DNA of 64,000 nucleotides from contig NZ_MUYM01000100.1 in the NCBI RefSeq assembly GCF_002150765.1, positions 1 through 64,000 on the forward strand, read 5' to 3'. This stretch comes from Lentzea kentuckyensis. Its GTDB lineage: Bacteria > Actinomycetota > Actinomycetes > Mycobacteriales > Pseudonocardiaceae. Every line of letters begins with the position of its first letter. Position 1 is the stretch's first letter. Positions 16,098-25,278 of this stretch are shown in pieces. The notes under the pieces are model-generated. The model was not told the origin of the DNA. It did not search any database and saw nothing but the letters and a program-made list of their open reading frames with translations. The position numbers and the translations under genes were made by a program.

Positions 16098-18428
16098 GTG
16101 AACGAGAAGAGCGGTTACACACCGACCAACCCCCGGACCATTCGGTCGCGGCTGGCCGGTGTCGTGGTCGTGCCCAGCGTGGTGCTCCTGGTCATGTGGG
16201 CCGTTTTCTCCTCGTACACCCTTTTCGACGGCATCTACTTGCGCTCGGTCGCGTCGAGCGTGAAGGACTCGGTGATCCCGTCCGTCGACGCGTTCGCCGG
16301 TCTGCAGAAGGAACGTCAGCTGAGCCTCGAGCTGCTGAGCAAGGCCGGCGGGGTGGACGCGGCCGCGCTGAAGAAGCAGCAGGCCGCCACCGACGAGTCG
16401 GTCCTGAAGATGAAGGCCGCGTTCACCGACCTCGCGGACAGCTCGCCGAAGGACATCGTCGACCGGATCAACGCGCTCAACTCCGTGCTGAACGAGCTGC
16501 CGCAGCAGCGGGCGCAGGTCGAGTCCGGCGCCGCGAACCCGCAGGCGGTCTACGACTACTACAACAGCCTGCTCGACGCGGGCGTGGCGCTGTTCTCCCG
16601 GCAGGCGCGGCTGGTGCCGGACGCGGAGGCCGGCCAGGCCAACGTCCAGGCCGTGGCGATCTTCCAGGCCGCCGACTGGATGTCCCGCGAAGCCACGATC
16701 GGCTCGCGCGGGTTGCTCAACAGCGGGTTCACCCCGGCCGAACGCATCGAGTTCGTGCGGCTCGTGGGTGCTTATCACGCCAGCATCGACTCCACGATCC
16801 CGTTCGCACTTGAGCAGCCTCGCGCGCAATACGACGCGCTGCGGGGGAGCGCCGAGTACCGGACGTTGCTCGACCTCGAAGGCCGGATCATCAACGGCGA
16901 CGCGAGCGTCACCGACCAGCAGTGGCGCGCGGCCGCCGGACCGGTGCACGACAAGCTCGTCGGGATCGCGGTCCAGCAGGCGGGGGACGCCGCGAACCTG
17001 GGCCTGGACAAGGCCGGCAGCCGGTTCACCGCGGTGCTGATCGGCAGCCTGATCGCGCTGCTCGCCGTGGTCGTGGGCATCGTGCTGGCGTTGCGCATCT
17101 CGAACCGGCTCGTGTCGAGGGCCCTGGTCACGCGGCTGGCGTCGTTGCGCGAGGACACGCTGCGGCTCGCGCAGGAACGGCTGCCGCACATCGTGGCGCG
17201 GCTGCGCGGCGGCGAGCAGGTGGACGTCCACCGCGACATGCCGCCGCTGGACTACGGCAACGACGAGATCGGCCAGGTCGCGGACGCGTTCAACACCGCC
17301 CAGTACACGGCGGTCGCGGCGGCGGTGAAGGAGACGCAGGCCCGCGAGGGGGTGAACCGGGTCTTCCTCGACATCGCGCACCGCAACCAGGGCCTCGTCC
17401 ACCGGCAGCTCAAGATCCTCGACAAGCTCGAACGCGAGGAGGAGCACCCCGAGCAGCTCGACTCGCTCTTCCAGCTGGACCACCTGGCGACGCGGGCCCG
17501 CCGCAACGCGGAGAACCTGATCATCCTCGCCGGTGAGCAGCCGGGCCGGCAGTGGCGCAAGCCGGTGCGGCTGAGCGACGTCATCCGCTCCGCGGTCGCC
17601 GAGACCGAGCAGTACGTCCGGGTCAAGGTCAACCCGGTGCCGGACCGCGCGCTGGTGGGAGTGGCCGTCGCCGACACCATCCACCTGCTCGCGGAGCTCG
17701 TCGACAACGCGACGGCGTTCTCGTCGCCGCGGTCCGAGGTGATCGTCCACTCCAGCGCCGTGCCGCACGGGATCGTGATCGAGATCGAGGACCACGGGCT
17801 CGGCATGACGCAGGAGGAGCGGCTGCAGGCCAACGCGAAGCTCTCCAACCCGCCGGACTTCGAGACGATGGCGTTCCGGGGCGAGTCCCGGCTCGGGCTG
17901 TTCGTCGTGGCCCGGCTCGCCGCGCGGCGGGGCATCAAGGTGGAGCTGCGCGACTCGCCGTATGGCGGCACGGTCGCGTTGTGCGTGCTGCCGCCGAACA
18001 TCGTCGCCCCGCACAACACGGCGGGCGACATCACCGAGACCACCCAGATGCCCGTGCGGTCGTTCCACGACCACCACCACGGTCACGTCGAGGAACACCC
18101 CAGCTTCCCGATCACGGTGACCCCCGAAGTGCGGGCGGCGCTGAACTCGACGCCCCCGCCGGCCGTGTCCGAACCAGCAACGCCGGTGGACGAACCAACC
18201 TCCACCCCACCTCCGCAGGACGGGAAGGCACCCCTTCCCCGCAGGAAGAAGCGGCAGAACCTCGCGCCGCAGCTCATGCAGTCCGCGCAGGAGACACCCC
18301 ATGCCGAGCCGGTGACCGGCGAAAGGCCGGCCGAGCGGATCCGAGACGGGCTCGCCGCGTTCCAGCGCGGCACCCGTGACGCCCGGCTGACCGACGACTG
18401 GAGATCAGAAGGAGCCCCCTCGTCATGA
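16098..18428 (+). CDS. cvnA: conservon sensor kinase-like protein CvnA
   Basis: The 776-residue membrane protein has TM1 (VVVVPSVVLLVMWAVFSSYTLF), an extracytoplasmic nitrate-sensor (NIT)-like helical domain (about 50-290), TM2 (LIGSLIALLAVVVGIVLAL), a HAMP-like linker, a dimerisation region DIAHRNQGLVHRQL, and an HATPase domain with ELVDNATAFS and IEDHGLGMT. The C-terminal ~120 residues are Pro-rich and basic. It heads cvnABCD, a four-gene unit in which a kinase-like protein acts with a roadblock protein, a DUF742 protein and a small GTPase. The GTG at 16098 is chosen over 16071 because codon bias starts there; the ribosome site is weak in both cases. Its stop overlaps cvnB by 4 bp. Confidence 0.88.
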   Translation: MNEKSGYTPTNPRTIRSRLAGVVVVPSVVLLVMWAVFSSYTLFDGIYLRSVASSVKDSVIPSVDAFAGLQKERQLSLELLSKAGGVDAAALKKQQAATDESVLKMKAAFTDLADSSPKDIVDRINALNSVLNELPQQRAQVESGAANPQAVYDYYNSLLDAGVALFSRQARLVPDAEAGQANVQAVAIFQAADWMSREATIGSRGLLNSGFTPAERIEFVRLVGAYHASIDSTIPFALEQPRAQYDALRGSAEYRTLLDLEGRIINGDASVTDQQWRAAAGPVHDKLVGIAVQQAGDAANLGLDKAGSRFTAVLIGSLIALLAVVVGIVLALRISNRLVSRALVTRLASLREDTLRLAQERLPHIVARLRGGEQVDVHRDMPPLDYGNDEIGQVADAFNTAQYTAVAAAVKETQAREGVNRVFLDIAHRNQGLVHRQLKILDKLEREEEHPEQLDSLFQLDHLATRARRNAENLIILAGEQPGRQWRKPVRLSDVIRSAVAETEQYVRVKVNPVPDRALVGVAVADTIHLLAELVDNATAFSSPRSEVIVHSSAVPHGIVIEIEDHGLGMTQEERLQANAKLSNPPDFETMAFRGESRLGLFVVARLAARRGIKVELRDSPYGGTVALCVLPPNIVAPHNTAGDITETTQMPVRSFHDHHHGHVEEHPSFPITVTPEVRAALNSTPPPAVSEPATPVDEPTSTPPPQDGKAPLPRRKKRQNLAPQLMQSAQETPHAEPVTGERPAERIRDGLAAFQRGTRDARLTDDWRSEGAPSS

Positions 18429-18859
18429 AGGACAACACCAGCCAGCACGGTGAACTGAACTGGTTGCTGGAGGACCTGATCCAGCGCGTGGTCGGCGCCC
18501 GGCACGCGGTCGTGCTGTCGGCGGACGGACTGCTGCTGGGCCGCTCGGCAGGGCTGTCCCGCGACGACTCGGAGCACCTGTCCGCGATGGCGTCGGCGTT
18601 CCAGTCGCTCGCCCGCGGCACGGGCCGGCACTTCGGCGGCGGCGCGGTGCGGCAGACCATCGTCGAGATGGAGCACGCCTACCTGTTCGTGACCGCGGCC
18701 GGGCACGGCGCGTGCCTCGCGGTGCTGGGCGAAGAGGACGCCGACATGGGCATGATCGCCTACGAGATGAACATGCTGGTCAAGCGGGTGGGCACGTACC
18801 TCTCGTCGGCCCCGCGCCAGGAAACGGCAACCGTCCCCTCGGCGCGTGAGTCGCGCTGA
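18425..18859 (+). CDS. cvnB: conservon roadblock/LC7-domain protein CvnB
   Basis: The 144-residue cytoplasmic protein is a single roadblock/LC7 (longin-like) domain: LNWLLEDLIQRVVGARHAVVLSADGLLLG, a central FGGGAVRQTIVEMEHAYLFV and an AYEMNMLVKRVGTYL end. Family knowledge places it as the GTPase-regulating partner of CvnD (MglB-like logic). It overlaps cvnA by 4 bp and cvnC by 1 bp. Confidence 0.9.
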   Translation: MKDNTSQHGELNWLLEDLIQRVVGARHAVVLSADGLLLGRSAGLSRDDSEHLSAMASAFQSLARGTGRHFGGGAVRQTIVEMEHAYLFVTAAGHGACLAVLGEEDADMGMIAYEMNMLVKRVGTYLSSAPRQETATVPSARESR

Positions 18860-19224
18860 TGACCGCGCGGGAGGACTGGTGGTACGACGAGGCCGCGGGG
18901 CCTCTCGTACGCCCGTACGCCATGGTGCGCGGCCGCACCCGGCCGAACGCGCCTGATCTGCACCTGGTGACGCAGGTCCGAGCCTCCTCGTTTACGTCCG
19001 ACCAGACGTCGCTGACGGTCGAACATCGCGAGATCATGGCCCTGTGCGCACGCCCGCTGTCGGTCGCCGAGGTAGCCGCCTACCTCGACGTGCCCCTCAT
19101 CGTGGTGAAGGTCCTCCTGTCGGACCTCATCGAGCGCGGTGACGTGCTCGTGCAGAACTCCTCCCCCCAGATCCCCAACCGGGATCTCCTGCAGGCCGTA
19201 CTGGATGGTGTTCGTGGGATCTGA
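18859..19224 (+). CDS. cvnC: conservon DUF742 protein CvnC
   Basis: The 121-residue DUF742 protein has the conserved VRPYAMVRGRTRP N-terminus and a winged-helix-like EHREIMALCARPLSVAEVAAYLDVPL stretch followed by VLLSDLIERGDV. It could bind DNA or mediate protein contacts. ATG at 18859 overlaps the cvnB stop. Confidence 0.9.
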   Translation: MTAREDWWYDEAAGPLVRPYAMVRGRTRPNAPDLHLVTQVRASSFTSDQTSLTVEHREIMALCARPLSVAEVAAYLDVPLIVVKVLLSDLIERGDVLVQNSSPQIPNRDLLQAVLDGVRGI

Positions 19225-19786
19225 CGACCAGCTGACCGTGCCGACCGCGGTCAAGATCGTCATCGCCGGCGGGTTCGGCACCGGCAAGACCACCATGGTC
19301 GCGTCGGTCTCCGAGATCCCGCCGCTGCGCACCGAGGAACTGCTCACCGAGGCCGGCACGCACGTCGACGACCTCGTCGGCATCGAGGGCAAGGACACCA
19401 CGACCGTCGCCCTGGACTTCGGGCGCATCACGATCAACACGGCGGTCGTGCTGTACCTGTTCGGGACGCCGGGCCAGAACCGGTTCTGGTTCATGTGGGA
19501 CGAACTCGCGACCGGTGCCATCGGCGCCGTGGTCCTGGTGGACACGCGGCGGCTGGACTCGTCGTTCCCGTCGATCGACTTCTTCGAGCACCGCGGGATC
19601 CCGTTCGTCGTGGCCGTGAACTGCTTCGACGGGGCGCAGCTCTACACGGTGGACGAGGTCCGGCACGCGCTGGACCTGGACGAGGCGATCCCGGTGGTGC
19701 TGTGCGACGCGCGGGACCGGGAGTCGTCCAAGACCGTGCTGGTGGGGTTGATCCAGCACTCGATGAACCGATTGGCAGCTGTATGA
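19205..19786 (+). CDS. cvnD: conservon Ras-like GTPase CvnD
   Basis: The 193-residue GTPase has the P-loop GGFGTGKTT, a G3-like LFGTPGQNRFWFMWDE, and NCFDGA in the NKxD position, an atypical G4 shared by CvnD proteins. It should switch on the membrane with CvnB. I start at the ATG at 19205, inside the cvnC end; GTG at 19208 or 19214 are alternatives. Confidence 0.9.
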   Translation: MVFVGSDDQLTVPTAVKIVIAGGFGTGKTTMVASVSEIPPLRTEELLTEAGTHVDDLVGIEGKDTTTVALDFGRITINTAVVLYLFGTPGQNRFWFMWDELATGAIGAVVLVDTRRLDSSFPSIDFFEHRGIPFVVAVNCFDGAQLYTVDEVRHALDLDEAIPVVLCDARDRESSKTVLVGLIQHSMNRLAAV

Positions 19787-19788
19787 CA

Positions 19789-19816
19789 GAGGGCCCGCTC
19801 CGGGGAGCGGGCCCTC
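19789..19816. terminator. bidirectional terminator hairpin
   Basis: Thirteen-base perfect arms (19789-19801 and 19804-19816) between the convergent cvnD and 3-hydroxybutyryl-CoA dehydrogenase genes. Confidence 0.8.
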
Positions 19817-19819
19817 GCG

Positions 19820-20683
19820 TCACTTCGCGTAGTTGTGGAAACCGCGGCCGGACTTCTTGCCGAGCAGGCCCGCGTCCACCATGCGCAGCAGCAACGGCGG
19901 CGGGGAGTACAGCGGCTCCTTGAACTCGTCGTACATCGACTCGGCGATGGCCTTGGTGGTGTCGAGGCCGATCAGGTCGGTCAGGCGCAGCGGGCCCATC
20001 GGGTGGGCGCAACCGAGCACCATGCCGTTGTCGATGTCGTCGGCCGAGGCGAAGCCGGACTCGAGCATGCGGATCGACGAGAGCAGGTAGGGGATCAGCA
20101 GCGCGTTGACCACGAAGCCGGCGCGGTCCTGCGAGCGGATGACCTCCTTGTGCAGGGTCGTGCGGACGAACTCCTCCGCGCGGACCTGGGTGGTGGCACC
20201 GGTCAGCAGGGACGGCACGATCTCCACGAGCTTCAGCACGGGCACCGGGTTGAAGAAGTGCACACCGATGACCTGCTCGGGGCGCTGGGTGGCCATGCCG
20301 AGCTTCATGATCGGGATCGAGGAGGTGTTGGACGCGAAGATGGCGTCCTCGTCCTTCACGACCTTGTCGAGCGCGGTGAAGACGTCGGTCTTGATCTGCT
20401 CGTTCTCGGCGACCGCCTCGACCACGAACTGGCGGTCGGCGAACTCGCCGATGTCGGTGGTGAACCGGATGCGGGCCAGCGCGGCCTCGCGGTCGGATTC
20501 ACTGAGCTTGCCCGACTTCACGCCCCTGGCGAGCGATGAGGCGATCCGCCCCTGCGCTGCCGCGGTCGCGTCCACGTTGACCTCGGCGACGATGACGTCG
20601 AGGCCGGCGCGGGCGCTCACTTCGGCGATTCCGGAACCCATGAGGCCGGAACCGACGACTCCCACTCGTTGAATGTCACTCAC
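19820..20683 (-). CDS. fadB2: 3-hydroxybutyryl-CoA dehydrogenase
   Basis: The 287-residue cytosolic enzyme interconverts acetoacetyl-CoA and 3-hydroxybutyryl-CoA with NAD(P). It has the Rossmann motif GVVGSGLMGSGIAEV, SNTSSIPI, catalytic H in GVHFFNPVPVLKLVEIV, and the C-terminal 3HCDH domain with RAGFVVNALLIPYL and GCAHPMGPLRLTDLIGLD. GTG start at 20683. It is a single gene, so its pathway (fatty-acid breakdown, PHB or butyrate) is not set by context. Confidence 0.92.
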   Translation of the reverse strand: MSDIQRVGVVGSGLMGSGIAEVSARAGLDVIVAEVNVDATAAAQGRIASSLARGVKSGKLSESDREAALARIRFTTDIGEFADRQFVVEAVAENEQIKTDVFTALDKVVKDEDAIFASNTSSIPIMKLGMATQRPEQVIGVHFFNPVPVLKLVEIVPSLLTGATTQVRAEEFVRTTLHKEVIRSQDRAGFVVNALLIPYLLSSIRMLESGFASADDIDNGMVLGCAHPMGPLRLTDLIGLDTTKAIAESMYDEFKEPLYSPPPLLLRMVDAGLLGKKSGRGFHNYAK

Positions 20684-20789
20684 AGGCCCGATCCTGCCAC
20701 GAACGGCTTGAACGCGAGGTCAGCGCAGGGCCGAGCGATGGCTAATGTGAAACTCAGTACCAGTTACGACTTTCGGGACCGAGGCTTTG

Positions 20790-21548
20790 ATGAGCACTGC
20801 TGTGCACGGATCGTCCGTCGACATCCCCACGCCGGACGGAATCGCCGACGCCTACCTGACCCATCCCGCCGAACCCGGCCCGTACCCCGGCGTCCTGCTG
20901 TACATGGACGCGTTCGGGTTGCGGCCGCATCTGCGGTCCATGGCCGACCGGCTCGCGGCGGCCGGATACGTGGTCCTGGTGCCCAACGTCGTCTACCGCG
21001 CCGGTCGGGCGCCGGTGGTCGAGCTGCCCGACTTCATCGACCCCGCCGCGCGGCCGGGGCTCTTCGAGTCACTGCGGCCGGCCATGCAGACGCTGACGCC
21101 CGAGCGGGCCATGAGCGACGCCGCCGCCTACCTCGACTGGCTGGCCGCCTCGCCGCTCACCACCGACGGACCCGTGGGGCTCACCGGGTACTGCATGGGG
21201 GCGGGTCTCGCCCTGCGCACCGCGGGCACCTACCCGGACCGGGTCGCCGCCGCGGCCGGGTTCCACGGCGCGTACCTCGCGACCGACGCGCCGGACAGCC
21301 CGCACCTGCTCGCCGGTGCCATCACGGCGGAGCTGTACTTCGGGCACGCGGACAACGACCCGACGAATCCGGCCGAGCAGATCGACCGGCTGGACAAGGC
21401 GCTCAGCGAAGCGGGTGTCCCGCACCGGGGCGAGACCTACGCCGGCGCTTCCCACGGCTTCACCCAGGCCGACACCGCGATGTACAGCGAAGAGGCCGCC
21501 GAACGCCACTGGGCGGCGGTGCTGGACCTGTTCGCCCGCAAGCTCTGA
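20790..21548 (+). CDS. dienelactone hydrolase family protein
   Basis: The 252-residue alpha/beta hydrolase carries the cysteine nucleophile in GYCMGAGLALR, the acid in YFGHADNDPT and the histidine in YAGASHGF, the DLH-type Cys-Asp-His triad. It is likely cytosolic and hydrolyses lactones or esters of unknown identity. I start at the ATG at 20790, 3 bases after a possible TTG, with GAGG upstream. It is divergent from the dehydrogenase gene and not part of an aromatic-degradation operon here. Confidence 0.85.
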   Translation: MSTAVHGSSVDIPTPDGIADAYLTHPAEPGPYPGVLLYMDAFGLRPHLRSMADRLAAAGYVVLVPNVVYRAGRAPVVELPDFIDPAARPGLFESLRPAMQTLTPERAMSDAAAYLDWLAASPLTTDGPVGLTGYCMGAGLALRTAGTYPDRVAAAAGFHGAYLATDAPDSPHLLAGAITAELYFGHADNDPTNPAEQIDRLDKALSEAGVPHRGETYAGASHGFTQADTAMYSEEAAERHWAAVLDLFARKL

Positions 21549-21552
21549 TCAC

Positions 21553-21587
21553 CGTGCCGGGCGCTCCACAGGAGAGCGCCCGGCACG
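21553..21587. terminator. bidirectional terminator hairpin
   Basis: Fourteen-base perfect arms (21553-21566 and 21574-21587) with a 7-base loop between the convergent hydrolase and permease genes. Confidence 0.8.
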
Positions 21588-21594
21588 GCGATGC

Positions 21595-23130
21595 TCAGAC
21601 GGAGTCGAGGTCGCGTTCGATCGCGGCCAGTTCCTCCGCCGAGCCCTGGACCTGGGGGCCCTTGAACCACTTCCGCGCGGACGCGAGCCACCAGACACCC
21701 GCGAACCCGAGGACCACCAGCACCGCGATCGGCGTGTAGTTGAACGTCTTCGCCGTCACGGGACTCGCCTGGGGCAGCATGAACAACACGGTGATGAACA
21801 CGACCCACGCCACCGCGACGACGCCGATCGGCTTGCTCCACTTCCCGAGGTGCCACGGTCCACGTTGGAAGTTCTCGCCCTGCAGCAACCGCAGCAGCGT
21901 CGGCAGCACATAGGCGATGTAGAGCCCGATCACCGCGATCGACGTGACCGCCGCGTACGCGGTCGCGTTCCACAGGTACGGCAGGCCGAGCACGAACGCG
22001 CCGCCCGCGGCCAGCCAGATCGCGTTGGTGGGCGTCCGGGTGCGCTTGTTGATCTTGTGCCAGAACGAGGACGCCGGCAGCGCGCCGTCGCGGGAGAAGG
22101 CGTAGATCATCCGCGAGTTCGCGGTGACCGACGACATGCCGCAGAACAGCTGGGCGCCGATCGCGATCAGCAGCAACAGCTTGCCGCCGGTCACGCCCAG
22201 CGCGTCGATGAAGATCTGCGCCGGCGGCACGCCGGTCGCGCTGGAGATGGCGCCGTCGTAGTCGCGGATGGCGAACGTGATGCCGACCAACAGGACCCAG
22301 CCCGCGATCAGCGAGACCACGATGGACATCACGATGCCGCGCGGGCCGCTGCGGGCCGCGTCGTGGGTCTCCTCGGTCATGTGCGCCGAAGCGTCGTAGC
22401 CGGTGAAGGTGTACTGCGCCAGCAACAGGCCGAGCATGCCGACGTAGAACGCCGACGACCAGCCGGTGTTGTTGACGAAGTGCGTGAAGACGAACGAGGC
22501 GGACTGGTGCTCGGACGGCAGGACCACCAGCGCGCCGACGATCACGAGCACGCCGACGATGTGCCACCACACGCTGATGTCGTTGAGCATCGCGACGAGC
22601 TTCACGCCGAACGTGTTCAGCAACCCGTGCAGCACCAGCACGATGCCGAAGATCAGGATGGTGTGCGGAGGTGTGGCCGCGAAGCCGAACTGGAGGTCGA
22701 GGAACGCGTTGATGAAGAACGCCGCGCCGAAGTCGATGCCCGCCGTCACCGCGACCTGGCCGAGGAAGTTGAACCAGCCGGTGAACCACGACCAGGCGGC
22801 GCCGTTGCTCGGCGCGAGTTTCGCCGCCCAGTAGTACAGACCGCCCGCCGTGGGGTAGCTGGAGCAGACCTCCGCCATCGCGAGACCGACGATCAGGGTC
22901 ATCAGGCCGACGAACGGCCAGCCCCACACGATGAGCGCGGGACCACCGGTGTTCATGCCGAACCCGTAGAGGGTCAGACAGCCGGAGAGAATCGAGATGA
23001 TCGTGAACGACACGGCGAAGTTGGAGAAGCCGGACATGGTCCGGGACAGCTCCTGGGCGTAGCCGAGTTCGTGGAGTCGTTGTTCGTCTGCGGAGCGTGA
23101 GGTGGCAGGACTGTCTGCTTCATGACTCAT
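21595..23130 (-). CDS. APC-family amino acid/amine permease
   Basis: The 511-residue membrane protein has about 12 TM segments in the APC (BAT/GABA-permease-like) style, with FSNFAVSFTIISILSG, AEVCSSYPTAGGLYYWAA and FTGYDASAHMTEETHDAA as landmarks. ATG at 23130 has a strong GAGGAGG site; the longer frame lacks one. Divergence from a gamma-glutamyl ligase gene suggests uptake of a polyamine, monoamine or GABA-like substrate, which is inference. Confidence 0.85.
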   Translation of the reverse strand: MSHEADSPATSRSADEQRLHELGYAQELSRTMSGFSNFAVSFTIISILSGCLTLYGFGMNTGGPALIVWGWPFVGLMTLIVGLAMAEVCSSYPTAGGLYYWAAKLAPSNGAAWSWFTGWFNFLGQVAVTAGIDFGAAFFINAFLDLQFGFAATPPHTILIFGIVLVLHGLLNTFGVKLVAMLNDISVWWHIVGVLVIVGALVVLPSEHQSASFVFTHFVNNTGWSSAFYVGMLGLLLAQYTFTGYDASAHMTEETHDAARSGPRGIVMSIVVSLIAGWVLLVGITFAIRDYDGAISSATGVPPAQIFIDALGVTGGKLLLLIAIGAQLFCGMSSVTANSRMIYAFSRDGALPASSFWHKINKRTRTPTNAIWLAAGGAFVLGLPYLWNATAYAAVTSIAVIGLYIAYVLPTLLRLLQGENFQRGPWHLGKWSKPIGVVAVAWVVFITVLFMLPQASPVTAKTFNYTPIAVLVVLGFAGVWWLASARKWFKGPQVQGSAEELAAIERDLDSV

Positions 23131-23255
23131 CGGCGTCCTCCTCAATTGGACTCCGTCCAGTCCTTTAGACGGTGGCTGAGGGTGGCGCTCTTCAACCGGT
23201 GGTGTCAAGATGTATCGGCCAATGGCTCGCTGACATACCTTTGGAGGAACGCGGG
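23131..23255. promoter_or_regulatory. divergent promoter region with a small operator-like dyad
   Basis: The gap between the permease and ligase genes contains TGGAC-N3-GTCCA (23147-23159), a size suiting a FadR-type GntR dimer, such as the regulator at the end of the cluster. GGAGG (from 23242) serves the ligase start. Confidence 0.4.
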
Positions 23256-24596
23256 ATGCTGACCGTCGAGGAGTTGCGCGAGGCCGTGGACACCGGTGAG
23301 ATCGACACCGTCCTGGTCGCGATCGTGGACATGCAGGGCCGCCTGCAGGGCAAGCGTTGTGCTGCCCAGTACTTCCTCGACGAGGTTCTCGGACACGCCG
23401 CCGAGGGCTGCAACTACCTGCTCGCCGTCGACGTCGAGATGAACCCCGTCAGCGGGTTCGAGATGTCCAGCTGGGACCGCGGGTACGGCGACTTCGTGAT
23501 GAAGCCGGACATCGCGACGCTGCGCCGGGTGCCGTGGCAGGAGGGCACCGCGCTCGTCATGTGCGATCTCGTCTGGGAGAACGGCGATCCCGTCGTCGCC
23601 TCGCCGCGGCAGATCCTGCGCAAGCAGCTCGACCGGCTCGCCGCGCTCGGGCTGGAGTGCTACGTCGGCACCGAGCTGGAGTTCATCGTCTTCGACGACA
23701 CCTACGAGCAGGCCTGGAACTCCGGCTACCGCAACCTCACGCCGTCCAACCAGTACAACGTCGACTACTCGTTGCTCGGCACCGCGCGCGTTGAGCCGTT
23801 GCTGCGGGCCATTCGCAACGGTATGACGGGCGCGGGCATGGTCGTCGAGTCCGCCAAGGGCGAGTGCAACCCCGGCCAGCACGAGATCGCGTTCCGCTAC
23901 ACGACGGCGCTGCGGACGTGCGACCAGCACGCCATCTACAAGAACGGTTCCAAAGAAATCGCTTCGCAGCAGGGCAAGTCGCTCACGTTCATGGCGAAGT
24001 ACAACGAACGTGAGGGCAACTCCTGCCACATCCACCTGTCGCTGCGCTCCAAGGACGGCGAGCCGGTGTTCGCCGAGGGCCAAGGCATGTCCGAGATGAT
24101 GAAGCACTTCCTCGCCGGGCAGCTGGCCGCGTTGCGCGAGTTCACCTACTTCCTCGCACCGAACATCAACTCCTACAAGCGTTTCGTGAAGGGCTCGTTC
24201 GCGCCGACCGCCGTCGCGTGGGGCCGGGACAACCGCACGTGCGCGCTGCGGGTCGTCGGCCACGGCCAGTCTTTGCGGTTCGAGAACCGGGTACCCGGTG
24301 GGGACGTGAACCCCTACCTCGCGGTGGCGGCGTTGATCGCGGCCGGCCTGCACGGTGTCGAGCAGAAGCTGGAGCTGGAGGACGAGTTCGTCGGCAACGC
24401 CTACGCCTCGGACCGGCCGACCGTGCCCACGACGCTGCGTGAGGCCGCGGACCTGTTCGCGGCCAGCGACATCGCGCGGGAGGCGTTCGGCAAAGAGGTC
24501 GTCGACCACTACCTGAACGCGGCGAAGGTCGAGCTCGACGCGTTCGAGGCGGCGATCACGGACTGGGAGAAGGTACGCGGGTTTGAGCGCCTCTAA
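23256..24596 (+). CDS. glutamine synthetase-like gamma-glutamyl-amine ligase (GlnA3/GlnA4/PuuA type)
   Basis: The 446-residue enzyme has the GS fold: beta-Grasp part with DMQGRLQGKR, then the catalytic domain with GTELEFIVFDD, GECNPGQHEIAFRY, SCHIHLSL and the FENRVPGGDVNPYLAVAA end. It is shorter and diverged from housekeeping GlnA, and lacks the adenylylation-site context. Paralogues in Streptomyces glutamylate polyamines (GlnA3) or ethanolamine (GlnA4). It starts an operon with a C26 hydrolase and an aldehyde dehydrogenase, matching the gamma-glutamylated amine route. The amine cannot be decided from sequence. Confidence 0.87.
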   Translation: MLTVEELREAVDTGEIDTVLVAIVDMQGRLQGKRCAAQYFLDEVLGHAAEGCNYLLAVDVEMNPVSGFEMSSWDRGYGDFVMKPDIATLRRVPWQEGTALVMCDLVWENGDPVVASPRQILRKQLDRLAALGLECYVGTELEFIVFDDTYEQAWNSGYRNLTPSNQYNVDYSLLGTARVEPLLRAIRNGMTGAGMVVESAKGECNPGQHEIAFRYTTALRTCDQHAIYKNGSKEIASQQGKSLTFMAKYNEREGNSCHIHLSLRSKDGEPVFAEGQGMSEMMKHFLAGQLAALREFTYFLAPNINSYKRFVKGSFAPTAVAWGRDNRTCALRVVGHGQSLRFENRVPGGDVNPYLAVAALIAAGLHGVEQKLELEDEFVGNAYASDRPTVPTTLREAADLFAASDIAREAFGKEVVDHYLNAAKVELDAFEAAITDWEKVRGFERL

Positions 24597-25278
24597 GCCA
24601 CTCATCGGCATCAGCACCTACCTGGAGCGCACGCGCTTCGGTCAGTGGGACGTGGAAGCCGCGGTGCTCTACCGCGGTTACCTCGACTGCGTGGTCAAGG
24701 CGGGCGGCAACCCGGTCATGCTGCCGCCGGTCGGCACCTGGACCGCCGAGACCATCGCGTTCCTGGACGGACTGGTGATCGCGGGCGGCGCGGACATCGA
24801 CCCCGCCGCCTACGGTGCCGAGAAGCACGAGCTGACCGGGGAACCGCGCCGCGACCGCGACGAGGCCGAGTTCGCGTTGGTCGAGGCCGCGCTGAAGATC
24901 GACCTGCCGGTGCTCGGCGTGTGCCGGGGCATGCAGGTGCTCAACGTGGCGCTGGGCGGCACGCTGCACCAGCACATCGAGGGCCACAACCCGGCGCCGG
25001 GCGTCTTCGAGCACACCGACATCGAGGTGGTCGGCGACTCCCGGCTGCACGACGTTCTCGGCGACGCGACGACCGTGCAGTGCCATCACCACCAGTCGCT
25101 GGACCGGGTCGCGGATGGACTGCGCGTCACCGCCGAGGCGCCCGACGGCACGGTCGAGGCCGTCGAACTGGAAGGCGCCCCCTTCGTCGTCGGTGTGCAG
25201 TCGCACCCCGAGCAGGACACCGAGGACCTGAGGTTGTTCGAAGCGCTAGTGGATGCCGCAAGGAGAAGAGCGTCGTGA
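24583..25278 (+). CDS. puuD: gamma-glutamyl-GABA hydrolase-like class-I glutamine amidotransferase (peptidase C26)
   Basis: The 231-residue cytosolic enzyme has the nucleophile Cys in GVCRGMQVLNVALGG, the oxyanion AGGADIDP and the His/Glu of GVQSHPEQD. In the Puu pathway it removes glutamate from gamma-glutamyl-GABA. It starts with a TTG at 24583, overlapping the ligase end by 14 bp, and ends overlapping the aldehyde dehydrogenase start, so it is coupled on both sides. Confidence 0.87.
   Translation: MSASKPLIGISTYLERTRFGQWDVEAAVLYRGYLDCVVKAGGNPVMLPPVGTWTAETIAFLDGLVIAGGADIDPAAYGAEKHELTGEPRRDRDEAEFALVEAALKIDLPVLGVCRGMQVLNVALGGTLHQHIEGHNPAPGVFEHTDIEVVGDSRLHDVLGDATTVQCHHHQSLDRVADGLRVTAEAPDGTVEAVELEGAPFVVGVQSHPEQDTEDLRLFEALVDAARRRAS

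Noticed and set aside
16065..18302. 745-codon open frame antisense to cvnA
   Set aside because: A shadow of a GC-rich gene: low-complexity Arg/His/Val-rich translation, no motif, and wrong-strand codon bias. The same holds for the long antisense frames over the NLR-like gene (39155-41239), helR (58939-61254) and the aldehyde dehydrogenase/SDR genes (25086-27632).
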